A DNA stretch of 64,000 nt, taken from Sorex araneus. Lineage: Eukaryota; Chordata; Mammalia; Eulipotyphla; Soricidae. A model generated the notes under the pieces. The model was not told the DNA's origin. It saw only the letters and a program-made list of their open reading frames with translations, and did no database searches. This document shows, one piece after another, positions 10,495 through 22,192 of the stretch (within the stretch, counting starts at the first letter, position 1; the number at the start of each line of letters is the position of its first letter). The stretch is taken from the NCBI RefSeq assembly GCF_027595985.1, contig NC_073303.1, positions 326,925,679 to 326,989,678 of the forward strand. The letters are read 5' to 3'. Position numbers and translations under genes: made by a program.

Positions 10495-12260
10495 TAAACA
10501 CAATCTTGAATTTGATGAATCTTGTTTTGTTAAGATTTTGCTGAGTATCCTTGCTCAACAGAGATATTAGTTTATTACTTGCTTTTTGTGTGATGTTTCT
10601 GTCAGCTTTTGGCATCAGGGTAATATTGGCCTCATAGAAACCATTCTGAAGCGTTTGTGGTTCTTTGATTTTCTGGATCTGAGCATTTGTTTCTAGGGAA
10701 GGTTTTGATTACTGCTTCAATTTCTGTGTTAGTGATCGGTCTATTCAGGTTTTCTTTTGCCTGATTCAGTCTTGGGACAATGTGGAATTCTAAACAGTTT
10801 TGGATTTCTTCTAGATTCTCCAGTTCAGTGGCAGAAAATTGCCGAAAATTGTTTATATTAATCTCACATGATCTTTTATATTTCTGTGCTCTCTGTAATA
10901 ACTTCTTGTCTTTAATTTCTAATTGATTTATCAAAAATTCTTTTTTTTAATTATTATTGAATCACCATGTGGAAAGTTACAAAGTTCTCAGGTTTATGTC
11001 TCAGTTATACAATATTGAAACACCCATCCTTTCATCAGTGCCCATATTCCATCACCAAAAACCCCAGTATACCTCCCGCCCCCGCCCCCTACCCCCAACT
11101 GTATAACTGATGAATTTCACTTCATTTTCTCTTTACCTTGATTACGTTCCATATTTCAACACAAAACTCACTATTGTTGTTGGAGTTTCCCCCCAAGAAA
11201 GACAGCCCTATTACCAAGGAAGCATTTGATAATTAGTTTTCCATTGCTGAGAATGAAGAGATATGTAGCCCCACTGCTCCAAGTACATAACTCTTTTTTT
11301 TCCTTTTTCTTTTTCCTTTTTTTTTCCCCCTCATCCCCCTTCCCGCGCCTCATAGTATGGTGGATGCCACACCGCGTTTCTCCCTGAAACTGGGAAACAA
11401 CCAGGAAAGAGGGATATTTCCTCTTCTCAGCCGGTGTGGGGTTGTTGCTTAGTTCACAGTCCAGAGAAGTGACTGCTACTTTAATAACCTTCAATATTTC
11501 AACAAAAACTCACTGTTATTATTTGGAGTTTCCCTCCCAAGTCAGACCTGTTAAAAAGGAACCATTTCACATTGCTGACAATTATAGATGTTAAGTCTTG
11601 GTTTTGGATTTCTGTATAAAGTCCAGGGAAAATTCTGCCAGAAATTGCATAGCCCAGCTCACAGTCCCAGTGCATTGCTGTAAGAAGTCTCTGGAATCAA
11701 AGTCTTTAGGCGCAGAGGGTCCGTTTCACTCTCAGCAGCTCTGAATTTATCTGGGCCGAGGGCGTGCCGGTTACACCCACTTCCCATGATTCCCTAGGAG
11801 CCCCAAGTGTAAAAATCGTATACCTCTGGGTTAGAGTCTTAGAAGATGGCTCCTGCCATGTGGATGCTGCTGCCACCGCCATTTTGCCATTTTCCGTGCA
11901 GGAAGACAGGGTGGGGAGGAAAGATCCAACCCCCGGGGCAGCACGGAGTTGCAGCCCAGCTCACAGTCCCAGTGCATTGCTATAAGAAGCTGTGCTGGAT
12001 GCCCGAATATGTTAGGTCTCTGGAATCAAGTCTTTAGGTGCAGAGGGTGCGTTTCACTCTCAGCAGCTCCTAATTTATCTGGGCTCAAAAATTCTTTTAT
12101 TCTTTTTTTCTCATGAGTTTAGCTAAGAGTTTGTTGATCTTGTTTATTCTTCCGAAAACCCAGCACTTTGTTTCATTGATCTTTGTAATATTGTGTTTTT
12201 GGTTTCTCTATTACTGATTTTCACTCCATTTTATCATTTACTTCTATTTGGCTCCAACAC
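10495..12260 (-). mobile_element. Old antisense L1 ORF2 fragment split by a later insertion
   Basis: The minus strand at 10632-10934 encodes an L1 ORF2 segment including LEFHIVPRLNQAKENLNRPI and EIEAVIKTFPRNK, the region just before the reverse transcriptase core. 10495-10630 carries the next ORF2 segment, and 12099-12260 continues upstream on the other side of a 1.14-kb insertion (element B). Heavily mutated. Confidence 0.85.
10945..12084 (-). mobile_element. 1.14-kb ORF-less element with L1-like 3' end and duplicated 5' unit (element B)
   Basis: Flanked by a perfect 14-bp target duplication, tcaaaaattctttt (10931-10944, 12085-12098), inside an older L1. The left end is a T-rich tail followed by the antisense L1 3' UTR signature (gaatcaccatg..cacccatcc..ccccagtat). 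The right end contains two copies of a roughly 300-bp unit: cacagtcccagtgcattgct starts at 11661 and 11962, and each unit ends ..atttatctgggc. A second internal repeat (atatttcaac.aaaactcact) recurs 343 bp apart at 11151 and 11494. CCATnTT and AATGGCGG boxes, YY1-like, occur near 11845 and 11875. No ORF. Probably an L1-mobilised non-autonomous element. Confidence 0.8.
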
Positions 12261-12610
12261 CCTCCCTGCAGCGTCCCTGCAATCTGCTTTCTAACTCTGT
12301 GTGAGTCACCTGCACTTTGTCAGCTAAAATGGCAGGTAAAGGGCAGATTTTGTTTCTGCCTAAGCAGGCCACCATCTGCCTGTAGTTCCTGCTCTAGTGC
12401 TTAGATTATATGCATGTTGCTTCCTTGGCTAGTTTTAGGGGTCTATAGAATTTTTGCTTTCTCTGACTGTTGACTGGGACCCTGATGCTGATGTTGACTT
12501 AGCCTTCAGGTTTTGTGTAGGATAAATTTTAAAAAGATTGGTGCACAGAGTTTTCAGTCCATCATTTCCTTTTCCCAGGGAAGATTCTATACTTCAACAT
12601 CATCTTTTTT
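12261..12610. other. Noncoding DNA, not recognised
   Basis: No element boundary or exon seen between the L1 fragment and the next retroelement. Confidence 0.4.
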
Positions 12611-13490
12611 GCGTCTTCCCCAACACCTTTTCTTTTTAATTGTTTTTAAATTTTATAAAGTAGTTCACTATATTTCATTACATTTAATATTCAAACACCA
12701 TTCTCACCACCATTACTCCTTCCCACCACCATATTTTGAATATTTCTATCCTGAACCCCAATCCCTAGCCCCAAAGCAAGACCGAAAAATTTATTTTGAA
12801 TTGAATTATGCAAAACCACTGAAAATACTACAAAAAAGTATCCTTAGAGGAAAGTGTGTGAGGGTTCTTGTATTTCACCCAGGGGTCATTAAGCCCTTCT
12901 ATAAGAGATCACTAACATGTTGCTAAGGGTTGAGCCTTGTGTACTTTTTATACATACATATCGGTTAAAAAAGAAAGTATATTTTCCTCTAAGGTTGGTT
13001 GCTGAACTGGATCAATAGTACAGCAGGTAGGGCATTTGCCTTGTATGTGGCCGACCCGGGTTCGATTCCTCTGTTACTCTTTGAGAGCCTGGCAAGCTCC
13101 CGAGAATATCCCACCCGCACAGCAGAGCCTGGCAAGCTACCTGTGGCATATTCATTATGCCAAAAACAGTAACAATAAGTCTCACAATGGAGACGTTACT
13201 GATGCCCGCTCGAGCATATCTATGAACAATGGGATAACAGTGCTACAGTGCTAAGATTGGTTGCCGCCTACTTTGAACCCTATAAAATGTGGTGCAGTAA
13301 TATTGGAATATGGGTAGGGTATGTGGTTTGAAGTATATTTGAACCCAGGAATAGATTCATTCATGGGCGATGCTTGGCCTGTGCCTGTGGAGAGCGACTG
13401 TGGGCATGGCAGCAGTCCGGTTCTGGGTTTTTTCAGCCTCCAGGGCTGGGTTCCTTGGGGCGGGAAGGGATCCCCCAACACCTTCTTACT
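12611..13490 (-). mobile_element. ORF-less retroelement family C, copy 1
   Basis: Starts with a T-rich antisense tail, then tataaagtagttcactatat, attcaaacacca and cccaccaccata; runs through a segment shared with copies at 14.35, 24.15 and 48.8 kb; and ends in a GC-rich head near 13380-13480. A long-form SINE is nested at 13003-13250. No coding capacity. Confidence 0.75.
13003..13250 (+). mobile_element. SOR-type SINE, long form, with target duplication
   Basis: Intact B box GGTTCGATTCC, long-form body, and 3' end ..aacagtgctacagtg without poly(A). Flanked by ctaaggttggttgc (12989-13002) and ctaagattggttgc (13251-13264), one mismatch in 14. The site is not of the TT/AAAA type. Confidence 0.93.
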
Positions 13491-13499
13491 TGCTTTGCT

Positions 13500-14117
13500 G
13501 ATCCTTCTTTGATCCTGGAGACTTTCTGGAGTTGGAGCTGGTTGGTAGGTATTACAAGCTCATTTCCTCTGCAAGTGTACTTGGGATTCAGCATTTAATT
13601 CTCCCTTTTACTGTATCATTTGTTTAAGAGATTTGCCAGGATTTCAGGGGATTCCATTATCTACCATTTTGCCCTGCCTCCCTTGGACTATAGGTTGGTT
13701 TTGTTTTTTCAGTTTGAGGGATCAAAACCAGGATCTCACACTTGCAAGTCATTTGCTCTACCACTGAGTCACCTCCCTGGGCCATAGCTGTTCATTATTT
13801 TAAATGAAATATCAGATGTTAAGATAATAGATTCAATGAGACGCTGTTTTTTTTTAATTTTTGGCTAAAGAAAAAATAGGAAGTTTATGGATGTATTCAA
13901 TGTACTCAATGGATGTAATTTCAAAAGGTTTACTAAATGTAATTCCAAAAGGTTTTAGCAGTTAGTAACTAAATCCTTTAGTTAATAACTGAATCCAAGT
14001 ACCTTTGGATTTTGAGATCTGGCTAAGTAAGCCATCCTTTGACAGATTCAAAAATAAAAAGAAAATATGATTTGGTTTATTCTGCTGAAACTATTTCTGC
14101 AAAATATGCTTTAAAAA
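13500..14117. other. Noncoding DNA with a decayed SINE-like piece
   Basis: 13710-13785 resembles an antisense tRNA-derived SINE head (ttgctctaccactgagtcacctccc), but its family is uncertain. The rest is unassigned. Confidence 0.35.
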
Positions 14118-14131
14118 TATATTCTTGATGG

Positions 14132-14294
14132 TGGGCTGGTGCGATAGCACAATGGGTATGGCATTTGCCTTGCACGTGGCTGACCTGGGTTCGATTCCCA
14201 GCATCTCATGTGGTCCCCTGAGCACTGCCAGGAGTAGTTCCTCAATGCAGAGCCAGGAGTAATCCCTGTGTATTGCTGGGTGTGATCCAAAATG

Positions 14295-14333
<39 letters not shown>
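14132..14333 (+). mobile_element. SOR-type SINE, short form, with (TA)n tail
   Basis: Complete head with B box GGTTCGATTCC and short-form tail; the usual A-rich end has become a run of about 20 TA units (14299-14338). Flanked by atattcttgatgg (14119-14131, 14334-14346). Confidence 0.93.
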
Positions 14334-14339
<6 letters not shown>

Positions 14340-14346
14340 TTGATGG

Positions 14347-14965
14347 AGGGTTTTGAAGCATCCCAATCCAGTCAAGATGAGCAGAGACTATATTGCCACA
14401 GGAATTGGACCTCAGAGGGGAGTGGGGGTGAGCCTAGCACCGGCCACAACAAAGCCCTGTCAGCTGAAGACCTCCAGAACCCAATCGCTGCTATGCTCAT
14501 GGCCAATGTCCATAGTCTCAGGAAGAGCCCCTCATACATGAGAATGAATCTGCTGAAAACCCAGGTATGCGTGTTTTTTGACTGAAATCTCCAGGCTTTC
14601 TTGGAGTCAGAAATGAGTGATTTTCCCCATCTCCCTGTTCTTCCGGGAGCCTGGCAGTCATGCCCAGGAACTGCCTCTGATGCTATATAAACTCATTAAC
14701 GCCAAAATTCAGAGACTCACAAGTAAATCTTAGGAGAGAGCAACAAGCTGCAGAGATGCTTCTGGACTCCAAAGTCACCATCCAGTTAAAATTTAACTCC
14801 TGATCTATCACCCTATTCAAATCTTTAGAATTTCACTAGAGTGCACAGTTGCATTTGTGACTGTGTGATATCATATACTTTATGTCATTGATGTACGAAG
14901 AGTAGCGCACTATATTTGAATGGTTGTAAATTAGAAGGTAACCAATATTGATCAAAATATTCATC

Positions 14966-15014
<49 letters not shown>

Positions 15015-15345
15015 TAGCACACAAGGCTCAACCTGTAACAAAATGTTAGTAATCTCTTATACAAGGACTTAATGGCTCCAGGGTGAGATACAACAATCTT
15101 CATACACTTTCTACTAAGGAAACCCTTTGATCATTTTTAGTGAATTATTCATAATAAGCAATACAAAATAAATTATTTAAAATCCACTTTTGGGGCAGGC
15201 TTGGGTGGTGATGGTAAAATTTGAAATAATGGTGATGGGAAGGTACAATGGTGGTAGGATTGGTGTTTGGAATATTGAATGTACTAAATTTTTATGAACA
15301 ACTTTATAAAAATAAAATTAAAAAATTAAAAAAAGAAAATATTCA
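14347..15345 (+). mobile_element. ORF-less retroelement family C, copy 2 (sense)
   Basis: The only long + copy. The head contains cagctgaagacctccagaac at about 14461-14480; the body contains aaggctcaacctgtaac and caaggacttaatggctcc; and the end runs ttggtgtttggaatattgaa, ttataaaaataaaattaaaa. A (CTAT)n repeat interrupts it at 14967-15014. No ORF. Confidence 0.75.
14967..15014. repeat. (CTAT)n microsatellite
   Basis: Twelve CTAT units inside retroelement C copy 2. Confidence 0.97.
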
Positions 15346-16155
15346 GCTGATACAACTTTTAGGCCCCTTGAAGACACCCTTTTATAAGAATGACTCTATC
15401 TGACAGTTGCCAATTGTCCGCACTATCCATTAAGAGATGCTAGCTCTCCTCAGCAGTTGGTTTACTATAACTTCCTTTTGTTGGAGTTTATAGTGGTGGG
15501 ATTGTGTATCTTTTGGGCATTCATGTTTGCCAGCATAGTTGGTATTCTTGTTTTATGCCAGTTTTCTTAGCCTGATCACTTTTGCAAGTGGTAACAAAAC
15601 TACGTTTCTGAACCTACAAAGCTGAGTATGAGACCTAGTGTCGGTCCATGAGGCACATCCTGTTCAGCCACCTAGTTTCCCCCACTGTGGGTCAGTGGCA
15701 AAGGTAGGAATAACAGTCACCTTTTCTGATACCTGGCACATGTATTACATATTATGCCACTTTCTATTTTTTTTGTGACAATGCAATCTAGCCAGTTACT
15801 TTGGGCATATTTTGATTTAAGAACATAGGAGTAGTCTAACTTTGAATTTTCATGTTTCTTTTTTTAGATCTCTCACTTTAGAGATGATGTGGCCATATTA
15901 CCAGTTATGAAAATGATATAAAAGCGACTTATAGCTTCTGTGGATTTCATGCCCTTCTCCAAATCCTAATACTCAGTAGTAGTTGTAGAGGGAAATGAAA
16001 TGTTTTTATGCTCTTTTATGATAGCTTTGTTCTACTAAGTATGTATAAGTATAAAAATTAGTTTCTCTATAGATGTTAAGTCATTATTTCTTAAAAAGCA
16101 TAGTATACATATTATTGCATTTGTAAAATCTTCAGTGTCACTTATCAAAATTAAT
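15346..16155. other. Noncoding DNA, no recognised feature
   Basis: Contains TAACAGTCACC and other unremarkable sequence; no exon or transposon identified. Confidence 0.45.
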
Positions 16156-16159
16156 TTTG

Positions 16160-16320
16160 TGGGAGGTCTGAGCACTGCCAACAGTGCTCAGAGGCTATTA
16201 TTCCTGGTTCTGTGCTCAGGAGTGACCTGGTGGTGCTCAGAGGACCGTATATAGGGCTGGGGAGTTGAACCAAAGTGGGTGGAAAGCCAGGCAACTGCCT
16301 TACCCCTGTTATCTTTCTGG
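16160..16320 (-). mobile_element. SOR-type SINE, short form, old and diverged
   Basis: Antisense tail and body recognisable (ggttctgtgctcaggagtga, ggtggtgctcagaggaccgt, gagttgaacc), but the 5' end is eroded. Confidence 0.7.
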
Positions 16321-16390
16321 TATGAATAAATCTCAGTTCTTTGTGGTTGTTATTAGTTTTTTGTTGTTGTTATTGTTGTTTGTTGCTGGG

Positions 16391-16628
16391 CTGGAGCACA
16401 GCGGTAGGGCGTTCGCCTTTCACAAGGCCGACCCGTGTTTGATTCCTCCGCCCTTCTCGGAGAGCCCGGCAAGCTACTGAGAGTATCGAGCCCACCCGGC
16501 AGAGCCTGGCAAGCTACCTGTGCGTATTGTATATGCCAGAAACAGTAACAATAAGTTTCTCAATGAGAGACGTTACTGGTGCCCGCTCAAACAAATTGAT
16601 GAGCAACGGGATGACAGTGACAGTGACA
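16391..16628 (+). mobile_element. SOR-type SINE, long form, with perfect target duplication
   Basis: Head, long-form body and 3' end ..gggatgacagtgacagtgaca without poly(A). Flanked by a perfect 16-bp duplication, gttgtttgttgctggg (16375-16390, 16629-16644). The nick context tatt/gttg is not an L1-endonuclease-like site. Confidence 0.95.
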
Positions 16629-16644
16629 GTTGTTTGTTGCTGGG

Positions 16645-16835
16645 AGCTCAGGACTCCTCCTGGCAGAGTTTGGTGTATGCAACCAGCATGTGGTGATTAG
16701 GTCATTTGGGCCAGCCACCACAGTGCTCGGGAATCATCAGGTGAACATATGGCAGTGCCTGGGTGACTGTGCTCTTGGGATTGAACTCAGGACTTTGTTC
16801 ACATACTTTAGCACTTGGGGTGTCTCCTTGAGTAT
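16645..16835 (-). mobile_element. Possible very old SINE remnant
   Basis: Scattered antisense SOR-like words (cttgggattgaactcaggac, gtgctcggga) in the right order but strongly diverged. Confidence 0.35.
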
Positions 16836-16839
16836 CAAA

Positions 16840-19255
16840 TTAGCTTTAATTCTTTGTCATTACTTGCATAAATCCTTTTGGAACCAATCCTTATCTTTTT
16901 ACATGGAGCCCTATGCAACTATTTATTATGCCTCAGTGCTCTGAAGGAGGATTGGTATTGATACTGATATTGATTGATATTGATTTCTACTTAGGAACAA
17001 ACATCTGCAACAGGAAAAATGTAATGCCTTGGGGGCAAACTGATTCACAATGGAATTAATAAGAAAATAAACTTATAAATTATAAATAAATGGTGACCAA
17101 TGAGATAATTTCAGTTACAATAGATAATTGAGAAGTAAGCACAGAATATTAAGACTGTGTTTAATTCACTAATGATCATAAGTATCTGATAGAAAATAAT
17201 TTTGCGTTTTAAAAACACATGTATTTAAGAACCAAGTCAGTGATTGATCAATTAATAAGCTATGTAATTTAATTCAATACAAAAATAATGACACACGTAA
17301 ACAAATATAAAAACAAGCAACCAGAAAAAGTAAGCACATCTAGCAAATCTTGAAGTATTTATTTATTTTTTTAAATTAAGTCAACATTATCTTAGCAAAG
17401 GGGAAGATTTATTTCCCCCCACAATAGATGATGAAACTTTATAGAACTGTGGTGATGTTTTAATGACCTTTAGAAAGTAGGTCTGTGTTAACAATGTCAT
17501 GAGGGGTTTCCATCCCTATAATAAATTATCTTTACCTATTGTGTTAAAGTCCTCATTTTTATGCATCTGCGAGTAGAGTTTGTCAGATTCAATAGAGATA
17601 TAAAAATTATCTATAACAACCTATCAAACATACTGTTGAAATGTCATTGTTCATAAGGGACCACTGGTAATATAATAATCAACAATATTTCTATTTTATT
17701 CAAATCTGAAGCTGTTTAAATAAAAGTGATTTACTACAAGGGTTTTTCAAAGATTCCTTAATAAGTATCCAAAGCTTTTCTGCTTACATTTCCATATAAT
17801 TTAAATATCAGTGTAGTTTAAAACAGTGTCAGCTTCTTTGACTATAATCATAAGACCTTGTCAGCACTATGAACCCACAGATTTACATTTAAGTAGTATT
17901 TGCATTTAAGTAAAGATGAAATTCTCTGCTTGTTATCTGTTTTTTTTGTGCATAATTTCCTTTATTTAAACCTGCCTATGTAAAGTGTTTGATAAATGTA
18001 AACTATATATAATCAATAAACACATAATAATGATGATAATCTGACCCTCTGGAAGTCAAGGTGATAGTTTCACTTGATTTTAATACTGCTGTCTTTGATT
18101 TTTAAAAATAATACTGATTTTTCTAATGGTCATGTGAAATCAGAAGCACTGTTAACCTTTTCTGTGCTGGGAATATTTTGGTGCTCATTATCACTAAGGC
18201 AGTCTTTACTGACAAACATACACCACAACAAACACAACTGGTGCAGTAACTCAAGCACTTGCCCTTTGCCAGAACATCCTGCTATTTATGGTGATGTGAT
18301 TAGCGGAAAGGGGTATTTCATTTATGCACTGAGTCCCATTACAATTTCATGCAGCAAAGTGAGGATGTGAGAGAGGTACACTGAAGTATTCCTGTTCTCA
18401 CAGTTGTAACAGACCCTTGCACAGTCTTACACATAGACATATTAAAATAGAAGGAACACATTTACCATTTCATTAGGTCTGATTTAAACTTTTTTCTGCA
18501 GTCTTGTTTTCTTTGTCCCAAATCGTTTTCTTAATTGACGAGTGCACAGAACACTGATTGAGAGAGTGTGTGTGTACTTAAAAATTTCAATTACTAACAT
18601 TCTAAAACAGGTAAATGTAGCCAACAAATTGATCTCTGGTAACTCCTGGTCCTCAGGAGCGCAGAGTAGCCCCGCATCACTGGCCCCCAAGCCAAACCAA
18701 ACCAGACCCTGCACCAATAAAGGGTTTCAAATTGTTCTCCTCAAAAACAAAACTAAATTGGGTTTCTACCGAAGAATTGTTCTCACTAGGAAAACAAGGC
18801 CGTTTTAGTTCTTCCTTTTTTCTTTATTACAAAGTACCCAAAGATATTTTATAGACTGTCATTAATCACGTTAAATCATTGAAATCTTCTTTTGGTGCGT
18901 TTTGCGCCAACCCTGCTGTGCTTCTTGCTCATGTTCAGTGTTCAGAGTGGCCCCTGCCTTAGCTGGAGGCCCGTGTGGTGTCAGGGACCTTACCTGGGGC
19001 TTCTGACAAGCAAAGTAAACTTTGGCCCTTGAATGGTCTCTCCACCCAAACCAGTAAATTATTCGTGGGAAACAACAGACCATTATTTATTTTGTACCGA
19101 AATTATTAGTTGCATATAAGAGCATGGAACACATCTCTGAGAAATTTCACTTAAAAGTTTCAAAGTACGGCCTTCAATTACTAGCTGTTTTTGCTCATGT
19201 ACCCCAAACAATAGTTTCCCATGTTCCTTTCCAAAGGGGACAGAGCTTGGGGAGA
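16840..19255. other. Repeat-poor AT-rich segment upstream of CpG island
   Basis: About 2.4 kb in which I recognise no SINE, L1 or microsatellite of note, in contrast to the rest of the window. Retention of repeat-free sequence next to a CpG island fits constrained regulatory DNA, but no specific element can be named from sequence alone. Open frames here are short and lack splice or homology support. Confidence 0.4.
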
Positions 19256-19620
19256 ATCAGGCGGCAAAGACGGGAAGTTCCATGAGGGCCGGGAGGAGCT
19301 CAGTTTCCGGCGCGCTCCTGGAGACCCAGATCGCACGCGGTGGTGGGTGAGCACACCGGGGTTGTCCCCCCCCCCCGGAACTGGTTTTTTTTTTTGAAAT
19401 GGTTTGCGCGGGCACATGTAGCAAAGTGAGAGCGGGAAAAGGGGATCCCGGAGGTTGCCGAATCGGAGCCAGCCGCAGAGCCGAGCGGCCGGCGGCCGTA
19501 GCGCGTCTTCGAAGGCTAGGTCTGGCGGCCGTGAGCGCAGGGGTGAGCGCCCTGGGGCCCGTCTGGGGGCAGGGTGTGTGTGGGGGGAGGTCAGCGCCTT
19601 AGGGCCGTCTGCGGGTAAGG

Positions 19621-19653
19621 GGTGTGTGTGTGTGTGTGTGTCTGTGTGTGTGT
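19621..19653. repeat. (GT)n microsatellite in CpG island
   Basis: GT run with one TC interruption, following a minisatellite core unit. Confidence 0.95.
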
Positions 19654-19722
19654 TGGGGGAGAGGGTCAGAGCTGTGGGACCGTCTGCTTGCGGGGCTCAG
19701 CGCCCTGGGGCCGTCTGCGGGC

Positions 19723-19724
<2 letters not shown>

Positions 19725-19764
<40 letters not shown>

Positions 19765-19775
19765 CGCGTGTGTAT
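19725..19775. repeat. (GT)n(CG)n microsatellite in CpG island
   Basis: About 16 GT units followed by about 7 CG units and a short GT run. Alternating purine-pyrimidine, a classic Z-DNA-prone composition. Confidence 0.95.
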
Positions 19776-21149
19776 GTTGGGGGGAGGGTCAGCTGTGGGA
19801 CCGTCTGAGAGCGGGGGTCAGCGCCCTGGGACCCTCTGCGGGCGCGCTGGAAGGTGAGCGTCCTGGAGCCCGTCTGCGGACAGGGGTCAGCGCCCGGGGG
19901 CCCGTCTGGGCGGGGGTGGGGGCCCCAGAGCCCGGGTGCAGACGGGGCGTCGCGGGGAGCCCCGGGTACGGGCGGGAGTCAGCGCCCGGGGGCCCGTCTG
20001 GGCGGGGGTGGGCGCCCCAGAGCCCGGGTGCGGACGGGGCGTCGCGGGGAGCCCCGGGGCCCGGGTACGGGCGGGGGTCAGCGCCCGGGGGCCCGTCTGG
20101 GCGGGGGTGGGCGCCCCAGAGCCCGGGTGCGGACGGGGCGTTGCGGGGAGCCCCGGGGCCCGGGTGCGGGCGGGGGTCAGCGCCCGGGGGCCCGTCTGGG
20201 GCGGGGTGGGCGCCCCGGGGCCCGGCTGCGGGCGGGGCGTCGCGGGGAGCCCCGAGGACCGGCGGGTGCGCGGGGGTGGGCGCGGCGGGCGCGGGCCGGG
20301 GCCGGCCCCCAGCGAGGCAGGTGCGGCGGGAGCATGCGCCGCGCCCCCACCCGCGGGCAGCGCGGGCAGCGCGGCCGGATCGTCGGCGCGGGCGGGCGGC
20401 TCGCACGGGGTAAGGGCGCCGCGTCGCTGCCGTCCGGCTCGGCTCTTTCTCTTTCTCTCTCGCCGCCGTCCCCCGCTCCAGGCGCGGCCCCTCCGCTCGC
20501 GCACTTCGGACGGGCGCGACGCGGCCCCCGCGCACGGTCCCAGGGCGTCCAGGGCCGCGGGCCGAGGCCGGGCCAGCGCTCGGCGGGCCGCTCGCGGGGT
20601 CGCCGCGGCGTGCGGGGACCGGCCTGGCCTGAGCCTCTGGCCCCCCGCCGCGCCCCCGCCCCCGCCCTCCCCGCGTTCCCGCCCCCGCCCTGCCCCCCGC
20701 GGGGCCGCACTCCAGGGCGGTCCCCCCTGGGGCCCCCGCACCGCGCCCGGGTCGCCAAGATCGCGGCAGCGCGGCCGCCCGCTCCGGCACCTCCGCGGAG
20801 TTAGCGGCTACCGGGGTAGCTCCGAGTCCCCGAGGAAGCCCCGTAGCGTGTTGCTGCATTTCACGCGTCTCCCTGCGCTGGAGGGACCTTCTGAGTCACC
20901 CATCCGCGTGCCTCGATGCGGAGGGAGGACGCGCAGTCAGCCTCTAAGGGACCAGCCCTTAGGCCCCTTCCTCAGTTCCGGGAGGCTTTTAGGGCCCCCT
21001 GTGACTCGCCAGTCGCACCATCCCATAGATGCCACTTTGGGTGTCAGGCCGCAGCAGAAATACATGGAACCGGTCTGCTGGGGGTTTCCTGTTCAGTTAC
21101 CTCTGAAAGCTACAGGAATGGTGACAGGACGGAATCTGTCCTAATTTTG

Positions 21150-21335
21150 CAGGGGCAGAGTGGGTGGAGGTGCTTGGGCTACTGCACCAGACCATGCACA
21201 GGACTTATTCCTGACTCAGGACTCAGGAAATCGTTCCTGGAAGTGCTCAGAGTGTTCAGGGTGTTATCAGAGAACTGGATAACACATGTGCAAGGCAAGT
21301 CTTTACCTCCAGTATTATCTCACCAGCCTGAATTT
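21150..21335 (-). mobile_element. SOR-type SINE, short form, old
   Basis: Antisense body recognisable (ttcctgactcaggactcagg, ttcctggaagtgctcagagt, atgtgcaaggcaagt, ctcaccagcc). Strongly diverged. Confidence 0.65.
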
Positions 21336-21339
21336 CGTT

Positions 21340-22190
21340 TTGATGCTAGATAAGATCAAGACTTTGCGTTTAGCTCTTTATTCCTTAAGATACCCTAGCA
21401 TTGGAAGAAAGGCTGGAAAGGAGAGATTTTCATAGCATCCAAGTGGATTGGTCTCTGCCATACTCACTTGGTGTGTGAGTATGGATTGTGGAAGTTGAGT
21501 TTAAAAACTGCTAATTACAATCTCAGATTATCAAAGAGCTTGATGAGTATGTTACAGACAGCCTTTGACTGAAATTGTTTACTTAGCACCTTGCTGGACA
21601 TTATTGGGGTCTAAAATATACTTTGCCTTTACAGTGAGCTCTCAGTCTGTTTTCTAAATGAGTGTGTTGTTGGCAAAAGACAGAATGAAAGTTAAGGAAA
21701 TATCTTAAAGTTCATCAGAATAAGTATAGGTGACCATGCATCTGTTTCATTGTGTTGACAGTGGTGTTCGTATCATGAAGTATTATATCTAATTTATCTT
21801 TACTTTTCTTAAAAGTTTTTCAGTTGTCATATGAACACTAGACTATGTAGCTGCATACATTCATGTAGGCAAACATTAAAAGCTTGAGTTTTAGCATGAT
21901 GGAGAAACAAAGCAGGCAAACCACGCCACACACTTCTAACCCACTTTTGAGCAAAACCGATAAAGTTTGAGATGAAAAGTTTTTAAAAAGTGCCAGTGGT
22001 ATGAAACAGCAATTCGAGAGCTTGACAAGATCATTTTCCTGCAGTGACAAGAACTGAAGAGTTGGGCTTCTGTGGAGTCTTGAGGAATGGGTGCTGTGCA
22101 GATCCACAAGGGGAGTTTAATAGTGACACCTGAAAAACTTTGCCGGCCTAGGAGGGAGGAAGGCATTTTATGATGCCTTTAAAAGGATGA
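21340..22190. other. Noncoding DNA, no recognised feature
   Basis: No exon, RNA gene or transposon identified. Confidence 0.45.
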
Positions 22191-22192
22191 CT

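Larger units (their letters stand above)
19540..20275. repeat. GC-rich minisatellite, about 99-bp period, with (GT)n interruptions
   Basis: The core gtcagcgcccgggggcccgt starts at 19886, 19978, 20077 and 20176 (periods 92, 99, 99). Shorter related units (gtcagcgcc..ccgtctgcgg) occur upstream at about 19590, 19700 and 19820; two of these run into (GT)n tracts. The 99-bp units are a multiple of three and read as 33-residue Gly/Pro/Arg repeats, probably without coding meaning. Confidence 0.9.
19260..20960. promoter_or_regulatory. CpG island, candidate promoter of an unidentified gene
   Basis: Roughly 1.7 kb of very GC- and CpG-rich DNA with many GGGGCGGGG/CCCGCCC (Sp1-like) boxes, not explained by L1. 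Unlike the CpG-rich 5' UTR of the L1 at 2.8 kb, nothing downstream is an L1 body. A splice-donor-like cacggGGTAAGGG occurs near 20404 on the + strand, preceded by an ATG at 20333 and about 24 open codons. Both strands are open for over 300 codons because the sequence lacks A/T-rich stops, so the long frames carry no weight. Transcript direction and gene identity cannot be determined here. Confidence 0.7.

Noticed and set aside
19789..21144. Very long open frames on both strands of the CpG island (up to about 400 codons)
   Set aside because: They exist because the DNA is too GC-rich to contain stops, overlap on both strands, and consist of minisatellite Gly/Pro/Arg/Ala repeats. No domain or start context supports them.
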